64,000 nt of DNA from CAYZJV01 sp964473245 (GCA_964473245.1 CAYYOL010000007.1:4733-68732); one strand, 5' to 3'; numbered from the stretch's first letter, positions 16,485-25,373 are shown. Translations and numbers: made by a program. The notes: generated by a model not told the origin, from the letters alone.

Positions 16485-17744
16485 TCATTTGCTTTCGTTA
16501 TGTTTGTACCGAACTGCATCCCGATCTATCGCGTATCCCCAATAGGCAGCTTCGAGAACGCTGATGATATCTTGCATGTCCGGAAGATGTCTGCTGGAAA
16601 GCAGATCTCTACTGCTGTGGATGACTCGGGCGATTGGTTCCAAGTGCTCGGGTAGCATCGCCCGCACCTGTCTCTCCTTTCCTGCGATATCATACAATCG
16701 TCGCGCGGGTACCGGAGTCAATGACGAGGTGAGTTCGGTAAAGAACGTCTGAGTCCACTCGATGCAGGAGAGGGCCTCTCGCTCAATGTCCTCCTCCTGT
16801 TTTCCCACAAAGCCCTTGCTAATCCCGACTGTCGTCGCAATCTTGGCCAGAGCTGACTCGGATCCCGAAAAATTGTATTGCAGTGCATGAGGAAGTAGCA
16901 CCATCATGCATTGCCCGTAGGGAATGTTGGTAGTGGTATGCATGGCGACTGCTCCAGCATGTGCAAGTGACCCTCCAGTCATGGACACAGCCAACCCCGC
17001 AAGATGGGATGCGATGGAAATGCCGAGTCTTGCCTCGAGATCATGCGGGGTGTGTACCACTCTGAACGAGTGGATCAGAAGGAGCCTGATCGCTTCCAGC
17101 GCATATACTTCACTTGAGGGGGTCGAGAGTGTGCTTATTATCGACTCCATGGCCCTGCCGAGAATTGCGGCAACTCCCATCGCAGTTTGTAGTGGGGATA
17201 TCGCCTTGGATAGTTTCGGATCGAGTAAGACAGCAGCGGGAAACAGCGCAGTGTGGGAAAAGTACAATGTCCTCTGCAGGGTTCTGGAGAAAATATAAGC
17301 GAATTGTGTCGCGGCACTGCCGGACCCAATCGTGGTCGGAATAGCGATAAGAGGGTAGCACGGGTGGGCTGTATCAAGCTGTACAGTTCCTTCGTTTCTC
17401 GTGTCGGTCGTGTTCACACCGAGTAATTCCAGCTTCAAGACCTTTGCAAGATCGATAGTCGAGCCTCCACCCACAGCGATGATTCCATCGTGGTGCTGTT
17501 CGGTAAAGCGCTTCACGAGGACTCTGACCGTGTCGCTATGCAAATCTGAAGCAGTTACTGTGGTTACTCCCTTGCCAGCGAGAATGGCATCAGAAATGCC
17601 GGTTTCTGCAGCTCCTCTACTGAGGATGATGAGTGGATTCTCACATCCAACAGAACTGAGGAACGAAGAGAGTTTACGTATTGAATCTTCTCCAGAGATG
17701 ACTCTTACGGTGTTTGACAATGAATATGCGACCGAAGCACTCAT
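16485..17744 (-). CDS. Iron-alcohol-dehydrogenase-fold protein lacking metal ligands
   Basis: 419 residues, group III (iron-containing) alcohol dehydrogenase fold. The NAD loop IAVGGGSTIDLAKVL (about residue 96) and PTTIGSGSAATQFA are intact. The metal site is not: the usual DALTHAIE stretch reads AAILGRAMES, replacing the Asp and first His with Ala and Arg. The later HG of the IPHG motif reads NIPYGQCMMVLLPH. Nucleotide binding is likely, but classical Fe/Zn dehydrogenase activity is doubtful. It overlaps the preceding gene by 4 nt (ATGA). Confidence 0.75.
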   Translation of the reverse strand: MSASVAYSLSNTVRVISGEDSIRKLSSFLSSVGCENPLIILSRGAAETGISDAILAGKGVTTVTASDLHSDTVRVLVKRFTEQHHDGIIAVGGGSTIDLAKVLKLELLGVNTTDTRNEGTVQLDTAHPCYPLIAIPTTIGSGSAATQFAYIFSRTLQRTLYFSHTALFPAAVLLDPKLSKAISPLQTAMGVAAILGRAMESIISTLSTPSSEVYALEAIRLLLIHSFRVVHTPHDLEARLGISIASHLAGLAVSMTGGSLAHAGAVAMHTTTNIPYGQCMMVLLPHALQYNFSGSESALAKIATTVGISKGFVGKQEEDIEREALSCIEWTQTFFTELTSSLTPVPARRLYDIAGKERQVRAMLPEHLEPIARVIHSSRDLLSSRHLPDMQDIISVLEAAYWGYAIDRDAVRYKHNESK

Positions 17745-18781
17745 TGTTCACCCCCTTTTCCAGGAAAAAGCGTGAGTAATGGAAGCAGCTCCCTCACATT
17801 ACGAGGGTGGGTAAGGAGGTCGTGCATATCTCCACACAGATAGTGGATGATACGATCGGTTCCTTTGGGATCTGAAAGCGACAACCAGGCCTTGGTGAAT
17901 TCGATTGGATCCATCCCCATGATAGCCTCCTGCATCACGTTGTATGCAGACTCTCGCTCCCTTTTCAGGCGCATACACACGTAGGGAAGCAGTGCTCCGG
18001 CACTCTGGAACCGGTCTGCAAGACCTGGAATGGCGAGTCTTTCGGCAAAGTCGAGCACGGCATGGTTCGTCCGATTCTGAGCGCAGATACCGGCTACATG
18101 TACTGCGGCTGCACTGGATAGCGTGCATTCAACCCAGGATACTCTGTTGTTAGCAGAATCGACCAGACGTTCGAGTGCCTGGTGTGCATAGAAGAATGCA
18201 GACTGCGCCGTGCCTACCATCATAGGATTGCTCGTTTCTAGTAAAGCAGTGCAGACCTGGAGCAGTGCGAAGCAGATGCTCCGTGCAGTCCCGATCGGTG
18301 TAGCCAGGCGGGTGAGTCTCCCGTCGACCACCGCTTGAGAGGGGATGATCGAACCATCCTCTCCACCGGTATACTCGCTTGTATCGGATTGCCCGAAAGG
18401 AATCAGAATCATGGGCACTTTACCACGCTCTGCATACACTCTTCCTGCACGGGCTATTTCACTATCTCCACAGACGACGACACCGTTGTATGTGGAGATA
18501 GGCTCTTTTAGCTTCGCTTCACCGTACTCGCTACCAGTATGAGCGGTAGGAACTTGTACCACCGGAGACTGCTTTCCAAGATACTCCCTGCCGAACAGAG
18601 TGTTCACGAGTGCGGAGAGTGTCCGTTTCTGCAGAGCGTCTTCTGGAATCACCCATAAGGGAGAGTCCATACCGAGCGATGAGAGAATCGAGGGGAGTCG
18701 ATCAAGCGCTCGATGGGAGGTGATTATCGGAGTGCCTATGCTGAAGGAAAATGTGTAATCGGGAATCTTCTCTGGACTCAT
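17741..18781 (-). CDS. Second, strongly diverged ADH-fold protein
   Basis: 346 residues, shorter than its neighbour and visibly of the same fold (IPDYTFSFSIGTPIITSHRA start, PSILSSLGMDSPLWVIPEDA, then SAGALLPYVCMRLKRE where Fe-ADHs have the HG...LLPH helix). The GGGS nucleotide loop reads VVCGDSEIARAG and no metal-binding histidines are apparent. It is probably a non-catalytic or re-purposed partner of the adjacent ADH-like protein. Four-base ATGA overlaps at both ends tie it to the SCP2-like gene and the other ADH. Confidence 0.6.
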   Translation of the reverse strand: MSPEKIPDYTFSFSIGTPIITSHRALDRLPSILSSLGMDSPLWVIPEDALQKRTLSALVNTLFGREYLGKQSPVVQVPTAHTGSEYGEAKLKEPISTYNGVVVCGDSEIARAGRVYAERGKVPMILIPFGQSDTSEYTGGEDGSIIPSQAVVDGRLTRLATPIGTARSICFALLQVCTALLETSNPMMVGTAQSAFFYAHQALERLVDSANNRVSWVECTLSSAAAVHVAGICAQNRTNHAVLDFAERLAIPGLADRFQSAGALLPYVCMRLKRERESAYNVMQEAIMGMDPIEFTKAWLSLSDPKGTDRIIHYLCGDMHDLLTHPRNVRELLPLLTLFPGKGGEQ

Positions 18782-19224
18782 GTTCGCCCTCCTCGAGGAG
18801 AAAGGAGGCGGAGTGACACCACCTTGATCCTATGCAATCCCCGGTTGATCGAGATGCTTCGCTCTATGAGTCGAATGAGGGTCATGACGATCTCAGATGG
18901 CCCTTGCACAGTTATAGCGCCATCTGCGATGCACCGTGATAATGATTCGCGATGTGCCATCACTGTGCTGAAGCGAAGCGGATCGGAACAGTGTACGATG
19001 ATTGAAGCGTCCACATCAGATTCCTGATCAATAAACTGGAGAGTCCTTCCAACCTTTCTCGTTGTAAGCTTTCGGAGCATAGTATGGTGCACGAGACTGT
19101 AGACGATGACCGTCTCATCCTCTATGACATCCAATAGAGACCCAATGCGGGGATCAAGACGCGACAGAATTTCCATGTTTCTGCACAGATTCGCAAACCT
19201 GCGATGGACGCTCCTCTTGAACAT
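18778..19224 (-). CDS. SCP2-like sterol carrier domain protein
   Basis: 148 residues. The central part has an SCP2-like progression: a beta strand with alternating hydrophobics (VGRTLQFIDQ), DASIIVHCSDPLRFSTVM, then a helix and the ADGAITVQGPSEIVMTLIRL ending, which resembles the GKIKVxGD closing motif. SCP2 domains bind lipids or acyl chains. A TatA-like or membrane anchor is not seen. It is the first gene of the minus-strand operon, divergent from AOR. The start could be ATG 19224 (AAGAGG upstream) or ATG 19176. The family assignment is moderate. Confidence 0.5.
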   Translation of the reverse strand: MFKRSVHRRFANLCRNMEILSRLDPRIGSLLDVIEDETVIVYSLVHHTMLRKLTTRKVGRTLQFIDQESDVDASIIVHCSDPLRFSTVMAHRESLSRCIADGAITVQGPSEIVMTLIRLIERSISINRGLHRIKVVSLRLLSPRGGRT

Positions 19225-19307
19225 CGTGTGCTACCTCTTGCGAGTCATTCTACTTGGAGTAGGTAGGTTCTGCAAGGGACAACAGTCGAGTGAAATCGGG
19301 TCTGTGA

Positions 19308-19336
19308 TTGACACGAGGGTGAGCACTCTGTAGATT
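19308..19336 (+). promoter_or_regulatory. Promoter of the AOR gene
   Basis: Perfect TTGACA (19308-19313), 17-nt spacer, TAGATT (19331-19336). The AOR start codon is only 20 nt further, giving a very short leader with an AAGAGGA ribosome site. Confidence 0.6.
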
Positions 19337-19356
19337 GGTGGTACAAGAGGACGGCT

Positions 19357-21159
19357 ATGGAAAAAGTGGGAGGAGCAAGACAGTACCTCGTTATCGACCT
19401 CGCTACCGAACAATGGGAAGTTCGGTTACTATCGGAGTCCACGTACGCACGTTATCCCGGTGGAGAATCCTTAGCTCTCCATCTCTGGTCTCAGTTCACC
19501 GAATCATCGTCCCCAGTGAATCCATCACAGGCTCCACTCATACTCACCCTTGGATCGCTCGCAGGCTCGGGAGCCCCCTGTTCAAACACACTCACCATCA
19601 CAGGCCTCTCTGCAACGACACATGTGGTCGGTTCTGCAACTGCGCCCGCATCGGTTGCATCGTATGTTGTAGCATGCGGCTGGCAAGCAGTGGTAATACT
19701 GGGGGTTGCAAGGCGCCAGATGACGCTTCACATAGATTCCGAGAGTGTTCGATTCGTTCCCTCTGAGAAACTGTTGCAAAAAAGGACTTCGCAGACTGTG
19801 CAGCTACTATCACCGGAAGGGGATGAAGCGGTGCTTTGTATAGGACCTGCAGGAGAGCAGGGCCTTCCTCTTGCTGCCATCATGCATGAGGGACGAGCGG
19901 TGGAGCGGCGCGGTTTTGGTGCAGTCATGGGTGGCAAGCATATCAAGGCTCTGGTCATTTCTCGAGGACCCTATGCATTCCGCGCATTCGATGATCGACT
20001 ATTCTCTGAGGCGATAGTGAGCATCGAGAAGCGAGTGAGTTCCAGTACCTATGTAAAAGAGTATCAGCAAGCAGGCCCGCTGATTCTGCTTGACCTTGCA
20101 AAGAGGCGAGGTTTTTCGGCGATCGATAATGTTACGAAGAGAACTGACCCTCGTCTGTTCCATATAGGTGCTTCAGAGTGCACGAGAAAGTTTGCACTCG
20201 AGCGTTCCGCTTGCGAAAATTGTCTACTCTCTTGTCAAAGAAACGTGATGCGCCCAGGCGGGCAAGATACCATCCTCCCCAATGCGCAAGAGATGATGGC
20301 CCTTGGTTCAAATATTGGAAACTACGACCCGTCTGTCGTTATGCAGTTGCGCGAGAGGTGTATCGATTTGGGTCTACATCCAGTCTCCACAGGCATGCTT
20401 CTCGGGTGCATTATGGATGCCGTCGATCGGGGTTTTCTCGATGATGTGCTTATCCGGTTCGGGGAGACTTCGCATCTACGGGAATTTCTCGAGAGCCTGG
20501 TCGAACAGAGTTCCGTGCAGAAGCGATTTGGAGGCGGAGTGGTGCAGTTTCTTCGTTCCTTAAAACAAGAGCACGCCACCGTTATCGATTGTCAGATTGC
20601 CGGTCGAGAGATGGCGCCATACGATCCTCGAGGTGCGTGGGGACAGGCGCTTATGCTTGGATTGCACGAGGATACTCCGTTCATCCCCGAGTTGCTGTGC
20701 GAATGGCTGCCTACCACCGATGTCCATGCAAAAGCCGAGTGGGTCATCATGCAGGAGAACTTCCTTGCTATCATGCGGTCGATCGGCCTGTGTGATGAGA
20801 TGATGGTGCCGTTGCTATACGATAATGGAAAGCTGATTCGTTCTTCGCTTCTCAAGCTGTTCTCCCGGTTCCCAACCAAAGCGAGAGTTCTGATCGATCT
20901 TGCTCCATTGGCTCAGTTGCTCTCTGGTTTCACCGGTATCGAGGTCTCGACGAAGCAACTGCTTGCCATCGGTAGGAGAACGGTTCATATGAGGCAGCGT
21001 CTCCAAGGCCTGCAGTCGCTTCCGGCACCGTTACCGATACGATTCCTTCTGGAACCCGAGAGCAATTGCGAAGAGGGAGTGACTGTGCCCTACACGAAGC
21101 TGGTGACACGGTATCAATTTCTCAGAACACTCGATTGTGCTTCATTGGAGGAGGAGTAA
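19357..21159 (+). CDS. Aldehyde:ferredoxin oxidoreductase family protein
   Basis: Tungsten-pterin enzyme interconverting aldehydes and carboxylic acids with ferredoxin. 600 residues, normal length. The N-terminus shows the family pattern (LVIDLATEQW, ARYPGGESLALHLW, PLILTLGSLAGSGAPCSNT). The [4Fe-4S] ligands appear as CENCLLSC (about residues 286-293) with the distal Cys in MRSIGLCDEMM near residue 475. It is divergent from the SCP2/ADH-like operon across a 132-nt gap, suggesting joint acid/aldehyde metabolism. Which aldehyde is used cannot be read from sequence. Confidence 0.85.
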   Translation: MEKVGGARQYLVIDLATEQWEVRLLSESTYARYPGGESLALHLWSQFTESSSPVNPSQAPLILTLGSLAGSGAPCSNTLTITGLSATTHVVGSATAPASVASYVVACGWQAVVILGVARRQMTLHIDSESVRFVPSEKLLQKRTSQTVQLLSPEGDEAVLCIGPAGEQGLPLAAIMHEGRAVERRGFGAVMGGKHIKALVISRGPYAFRAFDDRLFSEAIVSIEKRVSSSTYVKEYQQAGPLILLDLAKRRGFSAIDNVTKRTDPRLFHIGASECTRKFALERSACENCLLSCQRNVMRPGGQDTILPNAQEMMALGSNIGNYDPSVVMQLRERCIDLGLHPVSTGMLLGCIMDAVDRGFLDDVLIRFGETSHLREFLESLVEQSSVQKRFGGGVVQFLRSLKQEHATVIDCQIAGREMAPYDPRGAWGQALMLGLHEDTPFIPELLCEWLPTTDVHAKAEWVIMQENFLAIMRSIGLCDEMMVPLLYDNGKLIRSSLLKLFSRFPTKARVLIDLAPLAQLLSGFTGIEVSTKQLLAIGRRTVHMRQRLQGLQSLPAPLPIRFLLEPESNCEEGVTVPYTKLVTRYQFLRTLDCASLEEE

Positions 21160-21164
21160 TTCTG

Positions 21165-22559
21165 ATTGGAGCTCGGCGCGTTCCCAGCGTATTATCTCAA
21201 ATACTATGTATCGGATTACTCATGCTTTGTAGCCCTTCCCTGCTTTTTTCTTCCCATCGACCGACTACGATCTCTAGTCTCATGTACAACGATAGTGTGA
21301 CTCTCGGTCTCACCGACAATCCAGATGATCTCCGTTCTTATGGTATGGAAGTTCTGTTTTCCCATGCTTCTGGTTGGGATTTCTACACGTCTATCTTTGG
21401 GTTGACGTTCCGAGCACGTGATGCTGCGGAGGGTTCGGGTCGGTACGATGAATTGATTCTCCAGGCAGGTCGACTGTTCCATTTCGATTTCGGTTTTCCC
21501 GGAACGAGGATCCTCGTTGATGTGACGCCATTTGCGGGGATCACGCTCATGGGAAACTTTGGATTGGATTGGGCGCAGAATTTTGTCCACGATGTCTTTT
21601 CGATTGAGCCCGTAGTGCTGGAGTATGATGTCTCTAGATCTACGATATCTCCCCATTTTGGTTCCCGTTTGTCTTTTTCCTACAGCGAACCTGCTCCATG
21701 GTTTTCTAACACCGATCTTATTTTTCGTGCGTCTGCAGAGGTTTCGCATGCAATTTCCTATGTAAGTACGGCCTCTACTGATATTTCGATCGGTCAGTCT
21801 AGTTCTTCTGTGGTCGATGTCATGGTCGGCCTTGGGTACTCTTGGGCTTATCCGTACGATGATAGTTTCACACACGAGCGGGTGACGATGAGCGAAACTG
21901 GTCTTACGGGTTTTCTTCGTGGGCGTTTTGGGTTGTTCCGTTTTTCCTATCGGTGGTATCTGGATCGTTTGCAGGGGTATGGTGGGATGGGCTTCCATCT
22001 CGATTTTGATGATGATATTGCATGGGAGTCCTCCGATTTGATACTTTCAATCGGGCTTTCTTTTCCTGAGCAGATGCTTTCTTCGTCGTTGCGGTATGTA
22101 CTATTCGATGATGTAAGTGTGTTCGCGACCAATATGTATAAAATGGTTCCTCTCTCTGATGATGGTCGTACACGAGAGATTGTCACTCACTGGATTCTCG
22201 GTGGTGATTATGAGTTTTCATACTGGGATGTGGGTTGGATGCGTCCTTTCGCTCGTTTAGGTGCTGGTGTTCGTCGTTTCCTTGTGATGGAAGATTCAGA
22301 TTCTCCGTTAGATAGTAATGGTCGTGTTCGCGTGTTTTCCGCTGTGTGTCTTGTGGTCGATGCTAGTGCCGGTTTCCGTTTTTTTCCGGATGGGAGGTTG
22401 CATTATCAGGGTGCGGCATATGGGGTAGAGGTTTCGTTTGGTGCGCGTTTCAGTGATACTGATCGAGTTATACAGGCTAGTGAGTCGTATGACCTTCAGT
22501 TTACCGACCGATGGAGGCCGTATGTCAGGGTTGGGCTTACTATCGCCACGGGGTTATGA
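21165..22559 (+). CDS. Putative outer-membrane beta-barrel protein
   Basis: Unrecognised 464-residue protein. A signal-peptide-like start (ARRVPSVLSQILCIGLLMLC then SPSLLFSS) precedes many short amphipathic strands rich in Tyr, Phe, Trp and Ser, typical of a beta-barrel. The segment YNDSVTLGLTDNPDDLRSYG faintly recalls LpxR-type barrels; this is not secure. The start is uncertain. GGAGGAGGAG (21147-21156) best serves ATT 21165; in-frame alternatives are TTG 21066, TTG 21135 and ATG 21222, the last cutting into the signal peptide. Codons are richer in T/GT than neighbours. The stop codon coincides with the inverted repeat at 22557. Confidence 0.55.
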   Translation: MGARRVPSVLSQILCIGLLMLCSPSLLFSSHRPTTISSLMYNDSVTLGLTDNPDDLRSYGMEVLFSHASGWDFYTSIFGLTFRARDAAEGSGRYDELILQAGRLFHFDFGFPGTRILVDVTPFAGITLMGNFGLDWAQNFVHDVFSIEPVVLEYDVSRSTISPHFGSRLSFSYSEPAPWFSNTDLIFRASAEVSHAISYVSTASTDISIGQSSSSVVDVMVGLGYSWAYPYDDSFTHERVTMSETGLTGFLRGRFGLFRFSYRWYLDRLQGYGGMGFHLDFDDDIAWESSDLILSIGLSFPEQMLSSSLRYVLFDDVSVFATNMYKMVPLSDDGRTREIVTHWILGGDYEFSYWDVGWMRPFARLGAGVRRFLVMEDSDSPLDSNGRVRVFSAVCLVVDASAGFRFFPDGRLHYQGAAYGVEVSFGARFSDTDRVIQASESYDLQFTDRWRPYVRVGLTIATGL

Positions 22560-22581
22560 TGACAAGACTGGAGTTACTTTT

Positions 22582-23109
22582 CTACAGCACAAGGCTCTCA
22601 AGCTCAACCCCTGATGAGAGCTCATGTATAGAGATGATATCGCTTCTGATCATGGCGTAGGAGGGGGGCTTGGAGTCTCGAGGACTCGAAACTGAACCTG
22701 GGTTGAGGAGAGTTGGACCTCCTTTGGTGTGAACAAGCTTCGCTCTGTGAGTATGACCGGTAATGAAGATATCCTGTTCTCCCAGAGCCCGGGGAACCAT
22801 CCTCCAATTCGAGAATAGCTGCCCATGAGTGAAGAAGACGGTTCGTTCTCCAAACTCCATGCTATCGTACTGCGGAGGAATAGGCCTGCCAGTGTCGGCG
22901 AAAATCCACGGAGAATCGCAATTGCCACGAACAATGGAGATGGGAATACCGGTGGAAAATAGCATCACCTGGTTGTGCCCAAGCCGTTCAAGACCAACAT
23001 CCCCTGCACAGATCAGTTGGTCTGGGCGTTCCATCTTGATGCGTTCAACCAGCATTGCAAGCGCTTTTACATCGCCATGTAGATCGGAGAAAACGAAGAG
23101 CTTTTCCAT
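22582..23109 (-). CDS. yfcE: YfcE/MJ0936-type metallophosphoesterase
   Basis: Small calcineurin-like phosphodiesterase, 175 residues. All metal motifs are visible: FSDLHGDVKAL (D-x-H), ICAGDVGLERLG (GD), IVRGNCD (GNCD), FFTHGQLF and FITGHTHRAKL (GHTH). The family hydrolyses phosphodiesters such as bis-pNPP; the physiological substrate is unknown. ATG 23109 is chosen because the domain begins at MEKLFVFSDLHGD. A longer frame to 23190 would overlap the transposase gene. No strong ribosome site is seen. It lies in the same orientation as the transposase, inside the inverted repeats. Confidence 0.85.
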   Translation of the reverse strand: MEKLFVFSDLHGDVKALAMLVERIKMERPDQLICAGDVGLERLGHNQVMLFSTGIPISIVRGNCDSPWIFADTGRPIPPQYDSMEFGERTVFFTHGQLFSNWRMVPRALGEQDIFITGHTHRAKLVHTKGGPTLLNPGSVSSPRDSKPPSYAMIRSDIISIHELSSGVELESLVL

Positions 23110-23155
23110 GTATCGAATGTAGTTGACGGCGTTTGAATTGGCAAGTGGCATCGCA

Positions 23156-24322
23156 TCATAGGGAGAGATATGCTGCAGGACGATTCCCATTGTATGGTAC
23201 CCTGTTCTTCACTTGAAGTGGCGTGATGAGTTCACAAAACCACGATTGGTGCCATTGTTTTGAAAGGTGAAGTTGTGTGCGAAAAGCTCGTCCTACGAAA
23301 AATCTCTTCTTGATCGATTCTAGGATATCCTTCGGTAGTCCCGCAACTTCGGCATGGGTGATCCGGGGCATCGTGCTTCTGTGAGGTTTGAAGAAATTGT
23401 GATATGCGACATAGCAGAGGAATCGTTGGAAGTTCCGGTTTGTCTCGCGTGGGAAACTGGTTGTCTCACGTTGCCAATCGGATAGATCGTTCCGTAACCG
23501 AGAATCGATGTAGTTGACCGGAAAGAGCGGGTTTTTCATATCCCTCCATCGGCGTGACGACGTGATAACATGGATGAATTCACCAGAGTCCATCATCTTC
23601 TGTATCATGGAATTCTTCTCGAGTTGGACTGCATAGATCTTCAAGGCATCACTATTGCACACCATCGTCTTTTTGTGCTCCGATCGTCTCGAAGAGAAGG
23701 CCGCGAGGTGGTCGACAAGTTCCTGAATCGATTGTGAGAATGCGCCCCGACGCCATTGTCCTTGCCGATCATGGAGTGCTCGACGTTTTCGTTGATGTTC
23801 ATTCATGTTTCCTCCACGTCTGAAAATCACTTGGGTGACCATGCTGATGTATTGTGACCACTGGCCTACTGCAATGGTGTAGTTGTTTGGTTGATACTGG
23901 CTTCCTGTGAAATTCTGCATGCCATCAATGGCTATGTCCTCGTTCGTTCTGATGTGGGCATTCGCTTCGGTGATGGCAGCCATCGCTTGTCGGCTGATAA
24001 TCTGGAGTTTGTGTGCAATGGTTCTGGTCGTGCATCGGTAGTGGTCGGCAAGTGCTCGTTGACTGAAACCGTTGCAGTAATGGAATAGCAAGTCTCTCAG
24101 GTCGATGTCGATTCGTTTTGCATAGTAGTCGGTGTAGAATATTCGTTCAGTGAATGATCTTTTACACTCTCTACATCGGTATCGTTGGATGTTTCCCCTT
24201 GTGAGCGAAGTATAGAAGCCCCTCCGAATCCACCAGGATGTGCCTTTGGAAGCCATTTTGTCATGATATCTGCATTCAGGATTAGGGCAGAAGGGTGGTA
24301 TGAATCGAATTGTGTTTTCCAT
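23156..24322 (-). CDS. Transposase with zinc ribbon and HTH
   Basis: 388 residues. The N-terminus has a zinc-ribbon pair (FCPNPECRYH and RYRCRECKRSFTER), as in IS1/IS1595-type transposases. It is followed by a helix-turn-helix (GFSQRALADHYRCTTRTIAHKL). A DDE-like series can be proposed: Asp in IAIDGMQNF, Asp in VCNSDALKIYA and Glu in RETTSFPR with a basic residue six positions on. Exact IS family not assigned. ATG 24322 is preferred over the longer frame to 24451 because the zinc ribbon starts soon after. It appears full length, with no frameshift. Confidence 0.7.
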   Translation of the reverse strand: MENTIRFIPPFCPNPECRYHDKMASKGTSWWIRRGFYTSLTRGNIQRYRCRECKRSFTERIFYTDYYAKRIDIDLRDLLFHYCNGFSQRALADHYRCTTRTIAHKLQIISRQAMAAITEANAHIRTNEDIAIDGMQNFTGSQYQPNNYTIAVGQWSQYISMVTQVIFRRGGNMNEHQRKRRALHDRQGQWRRGAFSQSIQELVDHLAAFSSRRSEHKKTMVCNSDALKIYAVQLEKNSMIQKMMDSGEFIHVITSSRRWRDMKNPLFPVNYIDSRLRNDLSDWQRETTSFPRETNRNFQRFLCYVAYHNFFKPHRSTMPRITHAEVAGLPKDILESIKKRFFVGRAFRTQLHLSKQWHQSWFCELITPLQVKNRVPYNGNRPAAYLSL

Positions 24323-24440
24323 ATATAAAATACGACAAAGATTTCTCGATTGCTTCACTTTGGGGTAAACTCCAGTTTTGTCATCACTACCTAGTTGCTC
24401 GCCCTCTTCACCTGCTTTACAATACCCATGGAGGCATGTC

Positions 24441-25373
24441 ATGGAAACCAATCAATTCACGGCAAGTGACAATACGTCCATCTTCTATAGAAGCTGGATA
24501 CCGGAAAACAAAAACTTCCACGCCATCGTCCACATCTTCCACGGAATGGCCGAACACAGTGAACGATACCATCGCTTCGCATCGTATCTGAATGGTCTTG
24601 GAATTGCCGTCTATGCACAGGACCATCGAGGTCACGGAAGAACCTCAAGCGATGATGACCTCGGATACTTCGCTCCAAGTAAAGGGTGGCAAAGAGTCCT
24701 GCAAGATGGATATGAACTGAGCCAGGAAATCGCACGAAGACATCCAGAGAAAGACCTATTTCTCTTTGGGCACAGCATGGGATCATTTTTAGTGAGAACA
24801 CTCATAGCACTCCATCCGGAGCACTATCGTGGTGCAATCATCAGTGGGACCGGAGCCAGCCAAGGCCTGCTCGGAGCTGTGGGTAAAGTACTCGCCACAG
24901 TGAGATCCTGGAGAAACAAAGGGAGAAATCCCGACCAACTGCTCGATACCCTCAGCTTCGGAGCATTCGGAAAAGCCTTCCAGCCCGAAAAGACCAGCTT
25001 CGACTGGCTCAGCAGAGATGAAAGGGAAGTCCAGAAGTACGTCGACGACCCACTCTGTGGATTCGTGTGTTCCAGTAGATTCTTCGTTGACCTGCTCACC
25101 GGAATCTCCATGGCCAACAGCAAACGAAATATACAACGAGTACCGAAAGACTTCCCGCTCCTACTGATCAGCGGAGCAAACGACCCAGTAGGAAAGTTCG
25201 GGAAAGGATTCGAAACCGTATGTGAAGCATATCGAAGCGTCGGACTGACTGACATCACCTGTACACTGGTCAAAGGAGCACGCCACGAACTTTTGAACGA
25301 AACGAACAGAGATGAGGTACACACCATGATTGGTACATGGTTGGAGTCACACAAAACCAGGAAAAACCGCTAA
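24441..25373 (+). CDS. Alpha/beta hydrolase, monoacylglycerol lipase-like
   Basis: 310-residue serine hydrolase of the lysophospholipase/monoglyceride lipase group. The cap-region and core motifs are clear: IFHGMAEHSERYHRFASYLN, AQDHRGHGRT, nucleophile serine in LFGHSMGSFLVR (about residue 116), Asp in ISGANDPVGK and His in GARHELLNE. No signal peptide, so cytoplasmic. ATG 24441 has GGAGG (24430-24434) 6 nt upstream. It precedes the YihY gene by 9 nt, so they form an operon. Confidence 0.87.
   Translation: METNQFTASDNTSIFYRSWIPENKNFHAIVHIFHGMAEHSERYHRFASYLNGLGIAVYAQDHRGHGRTSSDDDLGYFAPSKGWQRVLQDGYELSQEIARRHPEKDLFLFGHSMGSFLVRTLIALHPEHYRGAIISGTGASQGLLGAVGKVLATVRSWRNKGRNPDQLLDTLSFGAFGKAFQPEKTSFDWLSRDEREVQKYVDDPLCGFVCSSRFFVDLLTGISMANSKRNIQRVPKDFPLLLISGANDPVGKFGKGFETVCEAYRSVGLTDITCTLVKGARHELLNETNRDEVHTMIGTWLESHKTRKNR

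Larger units (their letters stand above)
22557..24386. mobile_element. Inverted-repeat-bounded segment with transposase
   Basis: TGATGACAAGACTGGAGTT (22557-22575) matches the reverse complement of 24368-24386 at 18 of 19 positions. The two copies bracket a YfcE-type phosphodiesterase and a transposase, 1.83 kb in all. This looks like an insertion sequence with terminal repeats and a passenger gene. No clear target-site duplication is seen. The repeat could instead be a remnant of another transposase 5' end, because the right copy lies in the open upstream extension of the transposase frame. Confidence 0.45.

Noticed and set aside
21066..21222. TTG 21066 as the start of the barrel protein
   Set aside because: It lies deep in the AOR gene, gives a 33-residue non-hydrophobic leader and lacks a ribosome site.
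22582..23190. Longer reading of the phosphodiesterase, starting at 23190
   Set aside because: It would overlap the transposase 3' end, and the family begins at the MEKLFVFSD methionine at 23109.
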